Shown here: positions 33,362-48,653 of the stretch, piece by piece | How the letters are laid out: each line of letters starts with the position of its first letter | How positions within the stretch are numbered: position 1 is the stretch's first letter | Origin: Psoroptes ovis | Taxonomy: Eukaryota > Arthropoda > Arachnida > Sarcoptiformes > Psoroptidae | Assembly: GCA_002943765.1 (NCBI GenBank) | Contig: PQWQ01000002.1 | Span: forward strand, 3,224,001 to 3,288,000 | Reading direction: 5' to 3' | DNA: 64,000 nt | The notes under the pieces: model-generated | Seen by the model: only the letters and a program-made list of their open reading frames with translations | The model's database searches: none | What the model was told of the DNA's origin: nothing | Program-made: the position numbers and the translations under genes

Positions 33362-34371
33362 TTGAAATGGATAAAACAAGAATCATAAAATTTTCTTTAT
33401 TTTACTTTTGAATGAATTTCAACAGTAATAATAGTATTTAAAAGTATGTACTATCGTAATTCTCTTATCGAAATTTATGATAATTTTTCCCCATTGTTTT
33501 CAAAATGAAATATTGACTAAATCAATCAATTAACATCATCATCATCATCATCATCATTTTCTTTTGATTTAATTTCCATTTTTTTCATCTTATTTTTATG
33601 ATTATTTTTCTCCTTTTCTTTGGTGGTTATATACGATATACTATGATTCAATTTTCTTCGGAGAAGAATTCAAAAGAAATAATACTATTTCATTATATAT
33701 TTCAATAATGATAATGATGATTTTTTTTCACCATTCATTATTATCATCTTTTTGTCATTATGTCATCGTTATTATTATAGTTTTCTATTTCAAAAATTTT
33801 TTCCTTTGAAATACATTACTCTTATGTTTGTGATTTTTTCACCACATTAATAAATTAATGGTCAAAATGAGTGATGAAATGAAAACATGGAAAAAACTGA
33901 AGAATAATGATAATAGTGGAAATATGAAATAAATCTTTCGGTTGAAATATTTTCATCAAATCATTTCATTATTATTATCATCATCATTTTAAAATTGAAT
34001 TTTAAAATATTAATCAATACACAATTTGATTTGTCATTCTGGTTTTTCATTTTATTTTCATCTCTCGTCATTCATTTTTCATTTAATTCCATCATCTATT
34101 ATCAATTTGTTTTGTGATTTTTTCAAATATATTGAACATATCGATTCACAATTGAAAACAAAAATTTTTTTTCCATCTTTTCAAACAAAATTCAATTATA
34201 TTTTGATTAGATATTAATAATAATGACAATGATGTTAAAAATCAAGAAAAATTACGTAATTCAAAATTTATTTTCATTTTTTGTTCAAAATCGATTTTCA
34301 ATCATTTTTCAATCCATACTCGAATGGCGATGGAGAGAGGAAAATGTAAAATTTATAAATTTTTTTCAAAC

Positions 34372-34402
<31 letters not shown>

Positions 34403-34682
34403 AACTTTTAAAATTATGATAGTAATATGATGGCCTTAATGAGTGTTGAAGCCCATAATTCAAAATGATTGCATTTATTTCAGAAATACGAGTTAATGGA
34501 AACAACAGCAAAGTTATTAGAAATTCACTTACTTTTGCCAATCATTTCATTGATAATAATGAAAATAATAATTTCGAATCACGTAAATTTTATTCTTTAA
34601 AAAAAAATTTTAATGAGAATATTTCATGCATCTATTTTTTCATTATCTATTTTAAATAATAAATATAGCAACACATTTGTGA

Positions 34683-34703
34683 ACACACACACACACACAC
34701 ACA
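34683..34703. repeat. (AC)n microsatellite
   Basis: About ten AC units. Confidence 0.9.
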
Positions 34704-37157
34704 AATCGACTGACAAATAAATGTTTTGCCACTTTTATTTCATCTTATTTGTTATATTTGAATTATTTCTAGTTATTTGTCAATCATCAAACATTTATGG
34801 GATTTATTTTTTGAATTTGCAATTTGTTTTTTTTTGTTATTATTATTATTATTATTATAATTCGTTTCCATACATTTCACAAAACATGTAATAAAACAAA
34901 AATTTATAACAATTGTTTGTATAGAATGACAATAATTGGACAACAATAACAACAATTCAAATTATCAAAATAACGACATCAAAGAAAATCAAGATTAAAT
35001 GTTTGATGCAAAAATAAAATAAAATGGAAAAAAATTGTTGTCAACAATTTTATTTTATTGAAAAATGATTCAATTTGATCTACTACTACTTTGTTCGTGT
35101 TCGTTTTTGTCCACTATTGTTGTAATTGTATTTAAATCTATCGATTTGATGTTGTTATCATTATTTACTCCATGAAAAACATAGACGAAGAAAAAAAAAA
35201 TAAAAACCAGAAAAAACATAGACAAATAAATAAATATACACTGAATACAATTTATTTATTTATATTTTTTTCATGTTTTAAATTGAAAAATTTTCTTGGA
35301 ATTTTTTTCGTTTTTCAGTGCACGTTGGTTGTTTGTACTGCTTGTCGAGAGAACTGGAAATAATAATAGAAAAAATCGATCAGTAATTGAATGGGGAATT
35401 TCATTCATTTATTTCGATTTGAAACTCAATTTAAAATTTTTTTTTCTATTTTTCAAATTACTTTGACAATTGAAATTGAATGGTCAAAATTATTGATTGA
35501 TTGATTCGTTTATTGTGAAATTGGAAAAAAATTTCAAAGAATTTGAGCCATTTCAAACCTTATTTCCCCTTTCTTATTCTTTTAAAAAAAATTGACTTTT
35601 GAAAAATTTTTTTCACCAGAAATTTCACAAACAACACATTCAAAAGAATTATTTTCTGCTATTTTCCAGTTTATCTTTGATTTTCAATTCAATTTTCTTT
35701 TCATTTATTTTTGTTTCAACAAATGTCCATTTTCACACCAAAAATAGAAAATGGATCAAAATTTTTACCAAAATTTTCAATATTTTAAGGCAAAAAATTA
35801 TTTCTAGGGAAAAAATTTATAAAATTCGTATCCCTTTTTTGCTTGATTCATTGAATTTCATTTTATTTATTATCATTATCCTTTTTCATTATTATTATCA
35901 TCATCGTTGTTGTTGTTCAATGCTACAAAATAGTACGAAAAATTTTTGTCGGTGGAAAATTAATGGACAATTTTGAAAAAAAAAACTTTCATTATATCAT
36001 TTTTCGTTGAAATTTCTTTTCTTTTCACTTTATAATTACATTTAAATTAAAAAATCGATATTTATTGCTTATTTCTCACATAAATTTAATAATTATTATA
36101 AGATTAAAAAGTGTTGAAAATATTTTGAAAATTAATTTTTAAAAAACTAATTTGAAAAGGATATTAGTTTTGACTCGACCAAACTCAAATAACAGTGAAT
36201 TGATTTTTGTTCGTAATTAATTTATTATAACACAAATTTTTTATTGTTATTTGTGTATGAATCAATTTTTATTGATATTTTCTGTACAAGTGATACTATT
36301 TTATTAATATTATTTTTTATGATAAGCATAAAATACTATCCATTCATTCCACTTTTCATCGACTGCTCACGCAACGAAATAGATAAATAAAATTTAAATT
36401 AAACCATCACAAAAATTTCAAATTATTTAAATGATTATCCGATGAATTTTAGTGAATATTCTGACTATTAGCTTTTCTTCTCAAATAGAGAATGATGCAT
36501 TCAAACCAAACATACGAACTACCAATTTTCAGCATTGACAAAAGTATTTGAGCAATTACATCATCTGAAAATTCGATTGCTGCTGCTGCTATTGTCATTA
36601 TCTTGGACAATAAAAATGATAATGATGATGGCTTTAATGAATATATAAATAAATACAGAATGTATAGGAATCAATTGAAAATGGAGGAGAAGAAAAAATG
36701 TATCGAAACTCTGAACAAACAAGTCAACAATTCAGCGACAACAACATCAACGAAATTGATTCTATGACATTCAGATTCTCACGCACAAATTTTGGTGACG
36801 TGAAATGCTTACTAGACTTGTAAAGTCTTGAGAAAATCAACTTTATTGCGGAAAAACAATGGAAATTTTATTTATAAAACAACATTGCTAAGATTCAGGA
36901 AATGAAAAGAGTTTATTGAATGATTACAAATTTGAAATGAACGTTGATACGTGTTTTTGTACCCCAATATGACGATTGAGGATATTAGTTATCTTGTTTC
37001 AATTAAAATTATGATTTTAAACTTGAATTTAATAAAACTTTGATTATCCTTAACACGACAGACTTATTTGTTTTACAAGTTTATTTTTATTGAAAAACGT
37101 TACAAATTTTCTCTTTAGGGCTTCACTATTCTTTCGCCAATTACCAAGATAGTTCAT

Positions 37158-37188
37158 GATAATAATAATAATAATAATAATAATAATG
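37158..37188. repeat. (AAT)n microsatellite
   Basis: About ten AAT units, read as poly-Ile in an open minus-strand frame (37050-37295). Confidence 0.9.
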
Positions 37189-37595
37189 GAGATTATTACA
37201 TAACAAGGAACACAAATAAAAAATGATTCCGAAGTCTTCATGCCTTGCTTGACCACACTATGTGTCCAAATTGTGGTACATTTGTATCGTTTGTATTATT
37301 ATTATTATTTACAGTTAAACTCTAGATATAAAAATATATGAATTTACAAAATAATGAAAAAAAATTTTAGCACCATTTCGTATCGTGTATTTTCATTTTT
37401 TTCACACATTTTCTTTGATCATCATTATTATCATGTTGGTGTGTGTGTTTGTTTATGTTGCCTATGTTTTCAAAAGTATATAATCTTAAAACGAGAGAAT
37501 GAAAAAAAAAATGAAATAAAAATGGAAATTGCTTGAATTGATTTCGGTAAACACTACCACCGATCTTAGTGTAAAACATGAATTTAAACGTTACA

Positions 37596-37619
37596 CAATA
37601 AAATTGTTCAATTTTATTG
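37596..37619. repeat. Perfect short inverted repeat
   Basis: CAATAAAATTG and its exact reverse complement separated by TT. A 24-bp near-palindrome in AT-rich DNA; could be chance. Confidence 0.6.
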
Positions 37620-39169
37620 AATTCAACGATGATGATGATAGAAATAATAATGGTGATGATTATGATGATGATGATGGTACACGACCATAACAACATCAAT
37701 AACAATAATTTTTATTTATTTTTTTTTTCACTTTTTTTAAAATTACATTCCTCTATGTGTGTGTTTTAAAATCACAATATTAAAGATATTTTCTTTCAAA
37801 ATCAAATTTTGAAGTTATTTTTCTGTATATTTGGTTGCGTTTCGTGTGCGTTACTATGTTTATAATAATAATCATTGAAATATAGATTTTATTTTGGTAT
37901 TATCACATCATAATCATTATTATTATCATTATCATTTATATTACTTTTATTATTTTCATTAAATTTTCAAGACTAAAATTTTTATTTATTTTTAAAAATT
38001 ACAAATTTTTGATTTTATTTTTTCTCTGATCTTACTGTCATCATCAATGATCATTATCAAAAATTATCATTATTATCACTATTACTATGATAATGATCGT
38101 CATTCGATGATTGAACTATTAATATTAATCACGAATTTAATTTGAATTTGATCGATCATTTTTTGCTAATTTTTTTCTCCAAGTACTTTTCCATATGATA
38201 GAAATTTCGCGCCAATTTTGGCGTTTTTTTTCATTTTTTCCCTAATATTAAAATATGAGAATAATGATCGTTTCTACGATGATGATGATGATGATCTAAA
38301 TCCATCAATATCAGTGTTTGAATTTCATAATGTATTTTAGCAAGAATATTTGAAAGTGTTGTTTAACATTTTACCATTTTTTTTACTGTCTTGTAGATAT
38401 GATCAACAACTACATATCACCAGAACATGGCCATAGAATTCATTGGACGCAAACTCCAAATTTACAAGAATATATATCTTTTCGTTTCATTTATTTTTTC
38501 TTTATCATAAAAATACGGCGCAAATTTTCTGTTTTCATTTCATTGTTTTGAGGGAATCGAAAAAAAAACCAAACATACCACACACAATTTCATGTTGAAT
38601 CAGTGAAATAACAACACGCAAATGACAACAACAGCAGCAGCAGCAACAACTAAAGCAATAACGAACACCAACCAACATCATTCAACCACCAGACAACCGA
38701 ATCGACCAGGAATATAAAAACCCAGAATTTTAGTTCAAAAATGAAATGAAAAAAATGAAATAAATGAAATGCCAGTCAACATTTAAACCGTACAAACCAT
38801 ATTCTCTTTGTAAAACTTACGATCTAAGAAAATAAAAAAAAAAATATTAATTTTGAATTATTTTCAATGATAATTTTATTATTATTAATATGAAATTAAA
38901 CATTTGTTAAAAGAAATTTCATCATTATTATATTATAATTTATCAAAATCATCAACATTTCATGTAATTTGTTTCCGATCATCATTATTATTGATGTATT
39001 ATCAACCATTATCATCATCACCATCACCACATATTGAAAAACATTCATGATAATAATGATATAAAAATATATGTATTTATATTCGATATAAATGGAAATA
39101 AAATGAAATAATAATGATATTTTATCATTTTACCAAATGAAAAATCAATGGTTTTTCCTTCATTCTTTC

Positions 39170-39196
39170 CATCATCATCATCATCATCATCATCAT
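39170..39196. repeat. (ATC)n microsatellite
   Basis: About nine ATC units. Confidence 0.9.
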
Positions 39197-40328
39197 TTGT
39201 TCTTTTAAAGTTGAATTGAAGCAAAAATAAAAACATAAACACACATTGAACATACGATGTGAACATCATCAACATCATCAGCTGCATCAATAACAACAAC
39301 AACAACAAAAAAGTGACAAAAGTATCAGTGAAAAATTGATAATAATAATATCGAAATAATAATAATTTCAATTGAATTGTATTGAAAATATAAAATACAC
39401 ACACACACACACAAACAAATGATGATAAATTGATGGAATTTTTATTCTTGAATTTTCATTATTATCACAATTACAATTGTTACGATTGTTGTCATTTATG
39501 ATTATCATCATTATTATCATTATTATTTGTTGTATCATTTACAATTGTTCTTTTTTTTTATTGTTGTCGATATCATTGTTGATGTTGTTGCTATTATTAT
39601 TATTATTATTATTGTCAATTGTTGTCATCGAATCAAAAAATCTTTATCAATACTATTATTATCATTATTATTAGTATTATTGTTATATCAATGAATCAGC
39701 CGCTTTATTATTATTGAAAAATCATTGTTCATTAATGTGTCAATTGAGATTGTATGTATGTGTGCGAAATATTGAAAAGTATGTATTTTTTTTCTTTCAT
39801 CTCATTTCATTTTTGATTGTGTGAATGTGTTTTTCGTTACATTTTATTGGCCATCAATCGACATCATTGATGAATGTTGAATGAAGAGAAAAAAAAATTT
39901 CATTTCCAAATTGAAATTTTAAAAATATACACTTAAATCAAAGTAAAACTAGTTAAGACTACGAATAAATAAAGGAAAAAATTAATCTACAAATTGATTT
40001 TTATTTTTTCTCAGTGAAACGACCAAAAAAAAAATTCTAATCAATTTCGTGAAATTTTTTTTTCTTATTCTTCATCTTATCGATTCGAAACACACACAAA
40101 TAATTCTCATGTTTATTTGTTCGTACCAATGTTTGTTTATTTGTTGAAATCAATAGTGAAAATAATCAATATGACATTCAATGACATTTTCAATAATGAA
40201 ACTTATTAATGGAAAAGAAACTCTCAAATTGAAGAAAAATTAATTAATTAATTTTTGATACTTTTCGAAATTATTATAATTAATTCCTATCATTCATCAT
40301 CCAATTCATTCAGGTTAGTTTGTTTGAA

Positions 40329-40354
40329 TTTTTTTTTTTTTTTTTTTTTTTTTT
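40329..40354. repeat. Poly-T tract (26 bp)
   Basis: Uninterrupted run of T. Confidence 0.9.
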
Positions 40355-43300
40355 GTTAATCGAAAATTTCAATACATATTCATAGTATCGATTTTTTTTT
40401 TATTTTCATAATGACGGTGACACTATGAATTTCCAAATGATAATATGATATTTTGTTTTGTTTTTGTTTTTGTTTTTTTGATGATTATCATTGTTTGAAA
40501 TTTGATCTAGAAATTTTTCGTAGAAAATAATTTAAATTTTTCTCATTTTTTTTAAAAAAATTTTGAAATTCATTCATTTATTTCATTATTCAAGTGCTTG
40601 TCATGTCTATGATGATAATGATAAACATGATTTGTCAAAAAATTGATTGAATTTCTCATTTTTTTTCCTTTTTTCAATTTAATCCATGATTGAAAATGAA
40701 TTTTTAAATAAAATTTTATTGGATAAATAAATAATCGAGAGAGAGGGAGGGAAAATTTTCTCATGAAAAAGAAGAATAAAATACATGGGAAAAATTTCCG
40801 CATCATTTCGCATTGCTTTGCATTTTGCATCAATTCTGTATTTATTTATTTATTTTTTGGCATAAAAAAATTGATTTCATTCCTCTCTATTCACACACAC
40901 GCATACACACACATGTCTAAATCTATCTGATTATATCTGATATTCAATCTCATATTTCACGTAATTTTTTTCTTTTATTATTAGTACTTGAATTTTTTCA
41001 ACTATTATCAAACCTTTTTTTGTTATTATTTATTTCTTTTATTTTTACTCAAATGCAAAAGGTGTTGAATTTTTCATTTTTTATTTTCTTCCTACAATTT
41101 CGGTGAAATATTTGAAAATATTTTGATGTATTCACAAATTCATTGGGAGAGAATATTGAATGTACAATGTTGTCATATTTTTTTCACAATTTGTTTGCTC
41201 AAAGAATCATTTTTCAATCATTAATTCTATTCAAATTTTTTCGATCAATGTGTAGTTGGCCTGGAAAATTTTTTTTTATGAAAAAAATTTCATTTCTTGT
41301 TCATTTGTGATGTGTTCATGGTGTCGCGGTTTTTTCCCCTAATGTATGCAAAATGAAATTTGTGAATTATTATGTTTACCGTAATAATTTCTTCAATAAT
41401 AATTTTTCATATTTTTTCCCATCTCTTTTTCTCAAAATTGAATCGAGGGAAATATTGAACAAAATTTTCATTTCTGTCGTTTTTCTACCTCTTTGAAGAA
41501 ACCGGAGAATTTAATATTTATAAAAGGGAAAAACGGCGGAAAAAAGTATGAAAATATCCGTTTTCATAACAAGAAATAGGATGCAAAAAAACACATATAT
41601 TTTATCAATTTCAAAATTGTAAAATCTAATAAATTTTTAAAAATTTATTCATAATTTTCCAGTGAATTTCAAGGATAAGGTCTATTATTTTGAATAATGT
41701 CTAATTTTTTTGCGACAAATTCTTATTTTGTCGATGGATTTTGATCGGGAAAAAATGAATGAAAGAAGCATCAAATTTCAATAATGATAAAAACAATGAT
41801 CTTTGAATTTTCAATTATGATTATGAAAATGTACTGAGAAAATAAAGGAATTAAATGAAAAATAAGAAACCCTATCAAACACTCACTTTCGAGATAATTC
41901 AAATGAATGAACGTAACATGATTGTCAAAATACACATAAGCTTCCAGTCAACACTGAAATTATATTCATGAGGTTATTTTATCGAAGGAATTTCATCATT
42001 GTCAATTATTTTCGTAATAAAAATTAATTTTTTATCCTTCTATTCGACATTTATTATTACTATTATTATTATTAATATTTTAATATGATGGAAAATCCAT
42101 CCATTCATTCATTCATTAGTCGACAAGCGTCAGAAAGACAAGTTGTAACAATACGACCACAAGGCTTGTTTTACACATTATTCATTATTTCCAATTTTCA
42201 TAATTTTTCATTTTTATACTTTGCTTTTAAAATCTACATGTCAATATGTTCAATGATGATGGAATTCACAGAGAGCCTGTTACAGGAATTCATCTAGAAA
42301 TTCTGGCAAAAATCGAAAAAAAACCATTACATAAGGCTATTATACATGGCCTCAATCGACAAAACATCAGTTTGCTTCGCTAAGAAGTTTATTTTGCTAT
42401 TAAAATAAATTTTTGAGTAACATGGTAATAATGAAGAAGGATTGTGGTGAATAATGAATGAAAACATCAGTTTTTTTTTTCATAATCAATTTTCATTTTG
42501 TTTATGTTTATTTCTTTTCGTCTCCATATGATAAACTCTTTTTTTTTGTTTATTTTTACTCAATTTTAATTTTCTTATGATTTCCTATGATTTTTTCACC
42601 AAAATTAATAAGAAGAAAAACATGAGGAAATAATCATAAGCAAAATTATAATAATCATAGTAATAACAAGCATCAACAGCAACAGTAGCAGTAGCAACAA
42701 CACCAACAATTTTTTTTCATTAAATAAAAAAATCATTTGATTTTATGGTTTATGTATATGTGTGTGTATTTGTATGTGCGTGCATAAGTGATGTAACCAT
42801 ATCAAACGAAAACAACAAAATAAAACCGAGAAAACCAAAACAAAACAAAAACAAAAATTTTTTCATTACATTTGTTGTCATTTACAGACATTTGAAACAT
42901 GAACAAGAAATAGTAGAAGAAAAAGAAGAAATAATTTAATCGACATAATAATAATAATCATCATCATCATCAAAGAAACAGTGAAAAAAAAATGTAAAAG
43001 GATTGAAGTGAAATAATGAGAAAAATAAACTTGATTTCATTATTATTATTTTTGTTTTTTCTTAAAACTAATTTAAATCTTTGAAATGATTTTATTTTTC
43101 TGGAAAGAAATGCAAAACACAATCGTAATAGTCTATGAAGGAATGGATGTTTTTGCATTGCAAGCTTTAATATTCATGGAAAAGGAACTAGAAATGAAAA
43201 TAATGAAAATCGATATAAATTTTTCATTTGTGTTCATTCATTATTTTCATTCAGAAAAAAAATGAAAAAATTGTAAACTTATTCAATGAATGAAAACAAA

Positions 43301-46300
43301 AAACAATGAATGTGTTTCATAATATTTGAAATAAATTATCGTCATTGATAATGATGATGACGATGATGATGATGGTGGTGGTGTGGTTGTAAGTTTTTGC
43401 CCAATAAAAATATTGAAAAATGAGTAAAAAATAACAATAAATATGTAAACTGTTCAAGACATGACATTTCAACATGATTTGATTTCTTCATATTTTTTAT
43501 TTTGCCAATGTTTCCAATGATATTTGCCATTTTATGGCATACATAAACCAGCCAAAAAACGATGGGTGGATTTGCAAATTTATTTTCCTTTCATTTGATC
43601 CAATTCTTGGAATTTCTTGGGGAATATCTTGGAAATATTTTATCTTTGAAATGAAAAAAAAATATTAATGAATTTTTCAAAATTCATTGGAAAAATGAAT
43701 GAATGAATGAAATCGAAATCAAAATCCATCTAAAGAAAAAATTTTAACCAAATTAAATTTAAAATTAATCAATATTATTATCTAAGATAAGAGAATAGAA
43801 TGATAAATTCAAGACAATAATGAAATAAAAATGACAATGCCAAATGTTCTCATATTATTACACACTGTGTTTGTTGATAATGGATTTTCATTCATACATT
43901 CATTCATATTTGATAAATATTTTTTCCTTTTATTTGCTCAGAATTCTCATCATTCATTTCTTGGATTCTTGTTGCTTTTTAGCTCTCTGTGTCTTATCTT
44001 GGCAATAATTATAATCAGATAATTTTTTTTCTTAAAATTTTTTTTTGATACCATAAAAGCGAAATGAAGAATTACAGTGAAATCAACATTTTTCAAAAAA
44101 AAAAAAAAAAAAATCTTAAAATAATAATAAATGCATTACAGTGTAGCCAACTTTTTTTTATGTTTGAAATTCATAGTAAAAAATGATTATGTCATAGTCA
44201 AAACCATGATCAAAGTCTATGGGCAAACGATTATGATGATAATTGATGAAAATTTTTTCCATTTTTTCTCTTTTAGCTCAGATAAAAATTTTTAATTTCT
44301 TTTATTTCTCCGTTTTTTTTCTAACCAAAATCTTTCTTTCTAATCGTCTTTTCTAAAATGGAAATTGATAATCTTTTGATAAGAAATTTGACGAAAAAAA
44401 AATTGTGTTGCAACACAATCGCTTCTGTGTGTGTGTGGGAAGCGCAAAAAAAGCAATTGCGATTACTTTTTACCGCAAAGAAGAGATATTGAATAAAGAA
44501 GAAATCATTGCCTAATGTTTGTGTGATAGCCAAACCCTGGTATATATTATTGAATGAAGCTCTGTTAGTTTCCTTCGCATTAATTATTTATAATTGATTC
44601 TTCATCTTTTTTTCTTAATTATCTTTCATATAATCTAAATTGAATTCTGATCAGATTTTTCCTTGTGGAGAATTGAAATCAAATCGAAACCGATAGCAAT
44701 ACCTGGAATTTATTATGTTATAATGACGGTAAAAACGAATAGAAAAAATGATTTTTCTCATTTTTTTCGATTCATTCATTTTGAAATGTTTTCGAATATA
44801 TTTATGAATAGGCACGTATGCAAACAATTTGTCTGTGTAGTTGATCAATTCTAAGAGATATCTCTTTTTGCATAAATTAATATTTTCTTTTTAGTTAATT
44901 TTCTTCTGAAGTAATTAATGACAATGGGAATAGTAATAAAAAAAGTGAATAAGCATCCAAATAAAATGTGAAAAATGTGAAAATGAACATAAAATCAATA
45001 TTCAAAGTGCCAAAAAAATACCATTAAATTATTACATCTTGAATGTTTGTATTCACTCGAAACATTTATTTATATTTTCACGAGTACTTATTTATAATTC
45101 AAAAGTAAACATTATTTTCTAGAGCCCAATGCAAAAAAAAGAGAGAAAAAATCATTTGGATAAATAAATAAATGAAGAAAATGGCCATAAAAATATCACG
45201 AATAATTTATCGCCAAAATTGGCCATTATTTATTTTCATTTAAAATGTTAAATTATCGCGATTATTGTTATTTTTATTAGTGAAAATTCATATAATAATC
45301 AAATTTTCACAGTAATCATGGTAATTATTTTGATTCAATTCAGTAAATTATGTGAATTTGTGCGTCCAAATACGACGGTTTTTTCTCGTAATTTCTTGTA
45401 ATAAAAATCTAACGTTTCCATACGATTTTTCATGCTAAACATCATATTTATATTTTATCAAATATCCATCCATGAATTCAATAATGAATGTAGAAACGAA
45501 CACATACATCATTACATTTCTGTGATTGTCGTTTAGGGTGAAAGAATCATTAATTTTCCTGAGTCTACGGGAAATAAGAAAAAAAATCCTTTTTCTTGTT
45601 TGGAATTAATTTTTATTCTTCAATTTTCAATTTAAATTATTTCATTTTTCATATATTGAAAGATGCTTGGAAATGTTATGTTTCCTTGATTTGAAAATTT
45701 GAAAAGAAAAGAGAGAGAGAAAAAAAATATTAAATTGTTTCAATTCAATTCGGCAATGAATTGAATTTTATTTTCAATTTTTTTCCTTTTTTTATTCCGT
45801 TATTATTTGAAAGAAAAATGAAAAAAATTGAAAATTGAAATTGTGAAAATAAATAAATAAATAAATTGAATGGAAATGAAAACAATTGTCAGTATTACAA
45901 AAGCAAATACATTAAAAATCATTATTATTATTAATACAAAATTCAATATGTTTCTAGGCTAAAATCAAAAATGAAAGGGTACCACGTCGCCATTTGAAGA
46001 AAAAGATTGAAAAAATGCTGAAATTTTAACCTTTTCTTCGTTGTTCACACATACTGGGTGAAAAATTACGAAACAAAAATAATTTTTTCTCATTTATTTA
46101 TTTCTTTGAATGTCGAAAATCGTGTGAAGAAATCAAAAAAAAGAAAAAAATTGAGAAAAAATGATTTTAAATTTTTAAATTGAAATTTGCCAATCAACTT
46201 CATCAACGACCATCACTACGACCACCACCATCAACAGCAACAGCACATACCCAACACAGCAACCAAACGACAATTCTGTCAATTTTGGCGTATCCGTTTT

Positions 46301-48431
46301 CATTGAATTCAATTGGATTTTTATTTTTAAGAAAAAAGAAATTCTCTCACTTGAAAATAATAACGAAAAAAAATCCAATTGAAATCTTTTATTTTCTTCG
46401 ATTCTCTCTTCCTTTTTTCACCATCAATTTTTCTCCTTTTTATTTTATTTGTCAATGATTTTCAGTGAAATGCTTTGTGTGCTACATGTGAAATACGTAT
46501 GAATGTGTGTATGAATGTTGTTTGAAAACAATTGAATTGCCATTGAATTTATAATGTGTGAGTGTGTATGTGTGCAAGTGTTTGGAATTGGAAATAGAAA
46601 CATACGAAACGAACGAGAGTTAAAAAAAAACGTTTCGATTCGCATTGTCTTCAAGTTGAATATAAAAATATATTTGAGAATTAAAAGAAATGAAAAGGAA
46701 GAATAAGAAGAAGAAGAATTCAACATTCTTCACTTAATAATATCAATAATAATAATAAGATTTAAGTGTTTATTTGAAAGAAAAAAAAACGTTTCACTTT
46801 TATCGTTATTATTATTTTTATATTTTTCACATTTAAAACTCTCATTGTTGTTGCTGTTGCTGCTGTTGCAGTTATTGTTATAATGTGTGTGCATGTGGAT
46901 CATAACAAATTCATTCAATTGATTAAATATTGTTTTTATTTATTTCTATTTATTTATTTATTTATTTCAAAACAATTGAAAATAAAAATGAAATGTATGT
47001 GAGTTCGTGTGTGTGAGCTTGTAAACAGCAGTAAACATTTATTGATTTTGCGAAAATTTTAATTGAAATGGGGTGAAAAGGAATTGTTGTTGTTTCGATT
47101 CAGTTCAAATTCTAGTCATTTTTTTTCTTGTGAAATAAAAAATGTGTTTTTAAGAATTTGATAAATAAAATAAAAAAAACAAAGAAGCAGCACAAAATCA
47201 ATCAAACTAATATTATTGTTTTTGGTGCGTTGCTGTGTGTTAGTGTTTCGTTTTCACTCATTGTTGAATGTGTTTTGAATTTTTAATAATGTTCAATTCT
47301 CAAATGATAGTGAGATTGAGTAGAGAGGATTCTTAGCCATTTTTTCCACTTCGATTAAAAATAATTTTGATTTAGATTTTCTCTGTTTTTAATTTTTGCA
47401 TTAATTTAATTTCTTTTTTTTGGTGTTATCATCAGGACGAAAAAAATGACCTAATTGTCCGTTTCATTCATTGAATTGTGAGTTGAGATAAGAAAAAAAT
47501 AATATTTTTCAATTTTTCATTATGAGAAATTCGATTCAAGATTAATTTCTGTCATGTTTGATAATATTTTTGTGATATGATATAAAATTTATGAAAATTT
47601 GTCATATTATTCATGAATTATTAATGTTATATTCAAATTGGAAGTGAATTTAATTCAATTAATTGCATTCAAATGAATTCGTTTCACCTTAATCAATTGA
47701 AATTTTGGAATTCGGGAAGTAATTTAGGTAAAATCTTTTTTTAAATTTTCAAAGTTACCCAAGTAATAATTTTGTTAATTTAATGTGTTTCAAGAAAAAG
47801 ATAAAAGATGATATGAAGAAAAAATTCCATTGGAATAAAACTTTTTTTTTGCTGGTTTTTTTTCACATATGACTGATGATTAGCTTCGAAGTTTTTTCAG
47901 AGTAATTTTTTTCTTTTCATCATCGTAAAAATTAACAGATAAAACGTAAATTGAATACAATGAATGAATGGATGAATGTACATGAAGATCATCATTTTTA
48001 TCATAATAATAAACACCAACAACAATAACAGCAACTTTGAAAGAGTAGAATAAAAGTGTATTATAAACATACTGTTATTTCCTAAATTGAATTACCGTTT
48101 CCTACTCATTCATTTCAATTCATTTTTTAATACTTTTTTTTTCACTGTACATTTTATGGTAAAAGCATTTTTTCATTATCATCATCACAGAAACCATCAT
48201 GATGTTTTTAATCCAATAATGTAGGATAAAAAAATGTGAATGATGTTCAGAAGCAGAGACACGGAAAGAATATGAGAATATGTTCTCACTCTTTGTCTCT
48301 TGTTGGTGTTTTATGAACACCAACAAAATTTCAACTAATCATATTTGTTATCATTATCATTATATGAAATGTGTTTTGTTCGAAAAAAAATGCAAATTTA
48401 AACAAATAAACATTTATTTTCATTCAAAAAT

Positions 48432-48653
48432 TCATTCATTCATGGCGTATTTCAGCCAAAAATGAACACCAAACTCGAACAATGTCATTTTACCTAGTAG
48501 AAAATGGGGGTGAATTTCACAAAAAAGCCTCATCAACAATATTAGAAAAAATTTAAATAAAATTTTACAAAATTTCACGTAATTCAATGAAAACATAAAC
48601 ACTTCGATACACACTGCCAACACCAAAACAGCTTTGAAAGAATATGTTTGCAT
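48432..48653 (-). CDS. Candidate small secreted or membrane protein
   Basis: The ATG at 48653 opens a 73-codon frame with a good signal peptide or membrane anchor at its start (MQTYSFKAVLVLAVCIEVFM) and a mixed end (KMTLFEFGVHFWLKYAMNE). A possible intron inside it (gtaaaattttat to cattttctactag) would keep the same frame and shorten the product to about 45 residues by removing the most hydrophobic, least coding-like part. The signal-peptide-like start is the main evidence. No family recognised; chance is possible. Confidence 0.25.
   Translation of the reverse strand: MQTYSFKAVLVLAVCIEVFMFSLNYVKFCKILFKFFLILLMRLFCEIHPHFLLGKMTLFEFGVHFWLKYAMNE

Noticed and set aside
35599..35976. 125-codon frame, plus strand
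   Set aside because: Lys/Phe/Ile-dominated with ATT and GTT tracts translated at its end; typical of chance frames in 75% AT DNA.
39045..39410. 121-codon minus-strand frame
   Set aside because: Made largely of translated ATC, AAC and CA repeats (poly-Asp, poly-Leu, Cys-Val).
42085..42297. Plus-strand frame with a mixed first 30 residues
   Set aside because: Becomes Phe/Ile-rich immediately after; the following 120 bp look coding only in another frame with a stop. Too ambiguous to call.
46180..46458. Frame beginning with a Pro/Thr/His-rich run
   Set aside because: The first part is a translated CAC/ACC/CAA-rich low-complexity tract and the rest is Phe/Ile/Lys background; no splice support.
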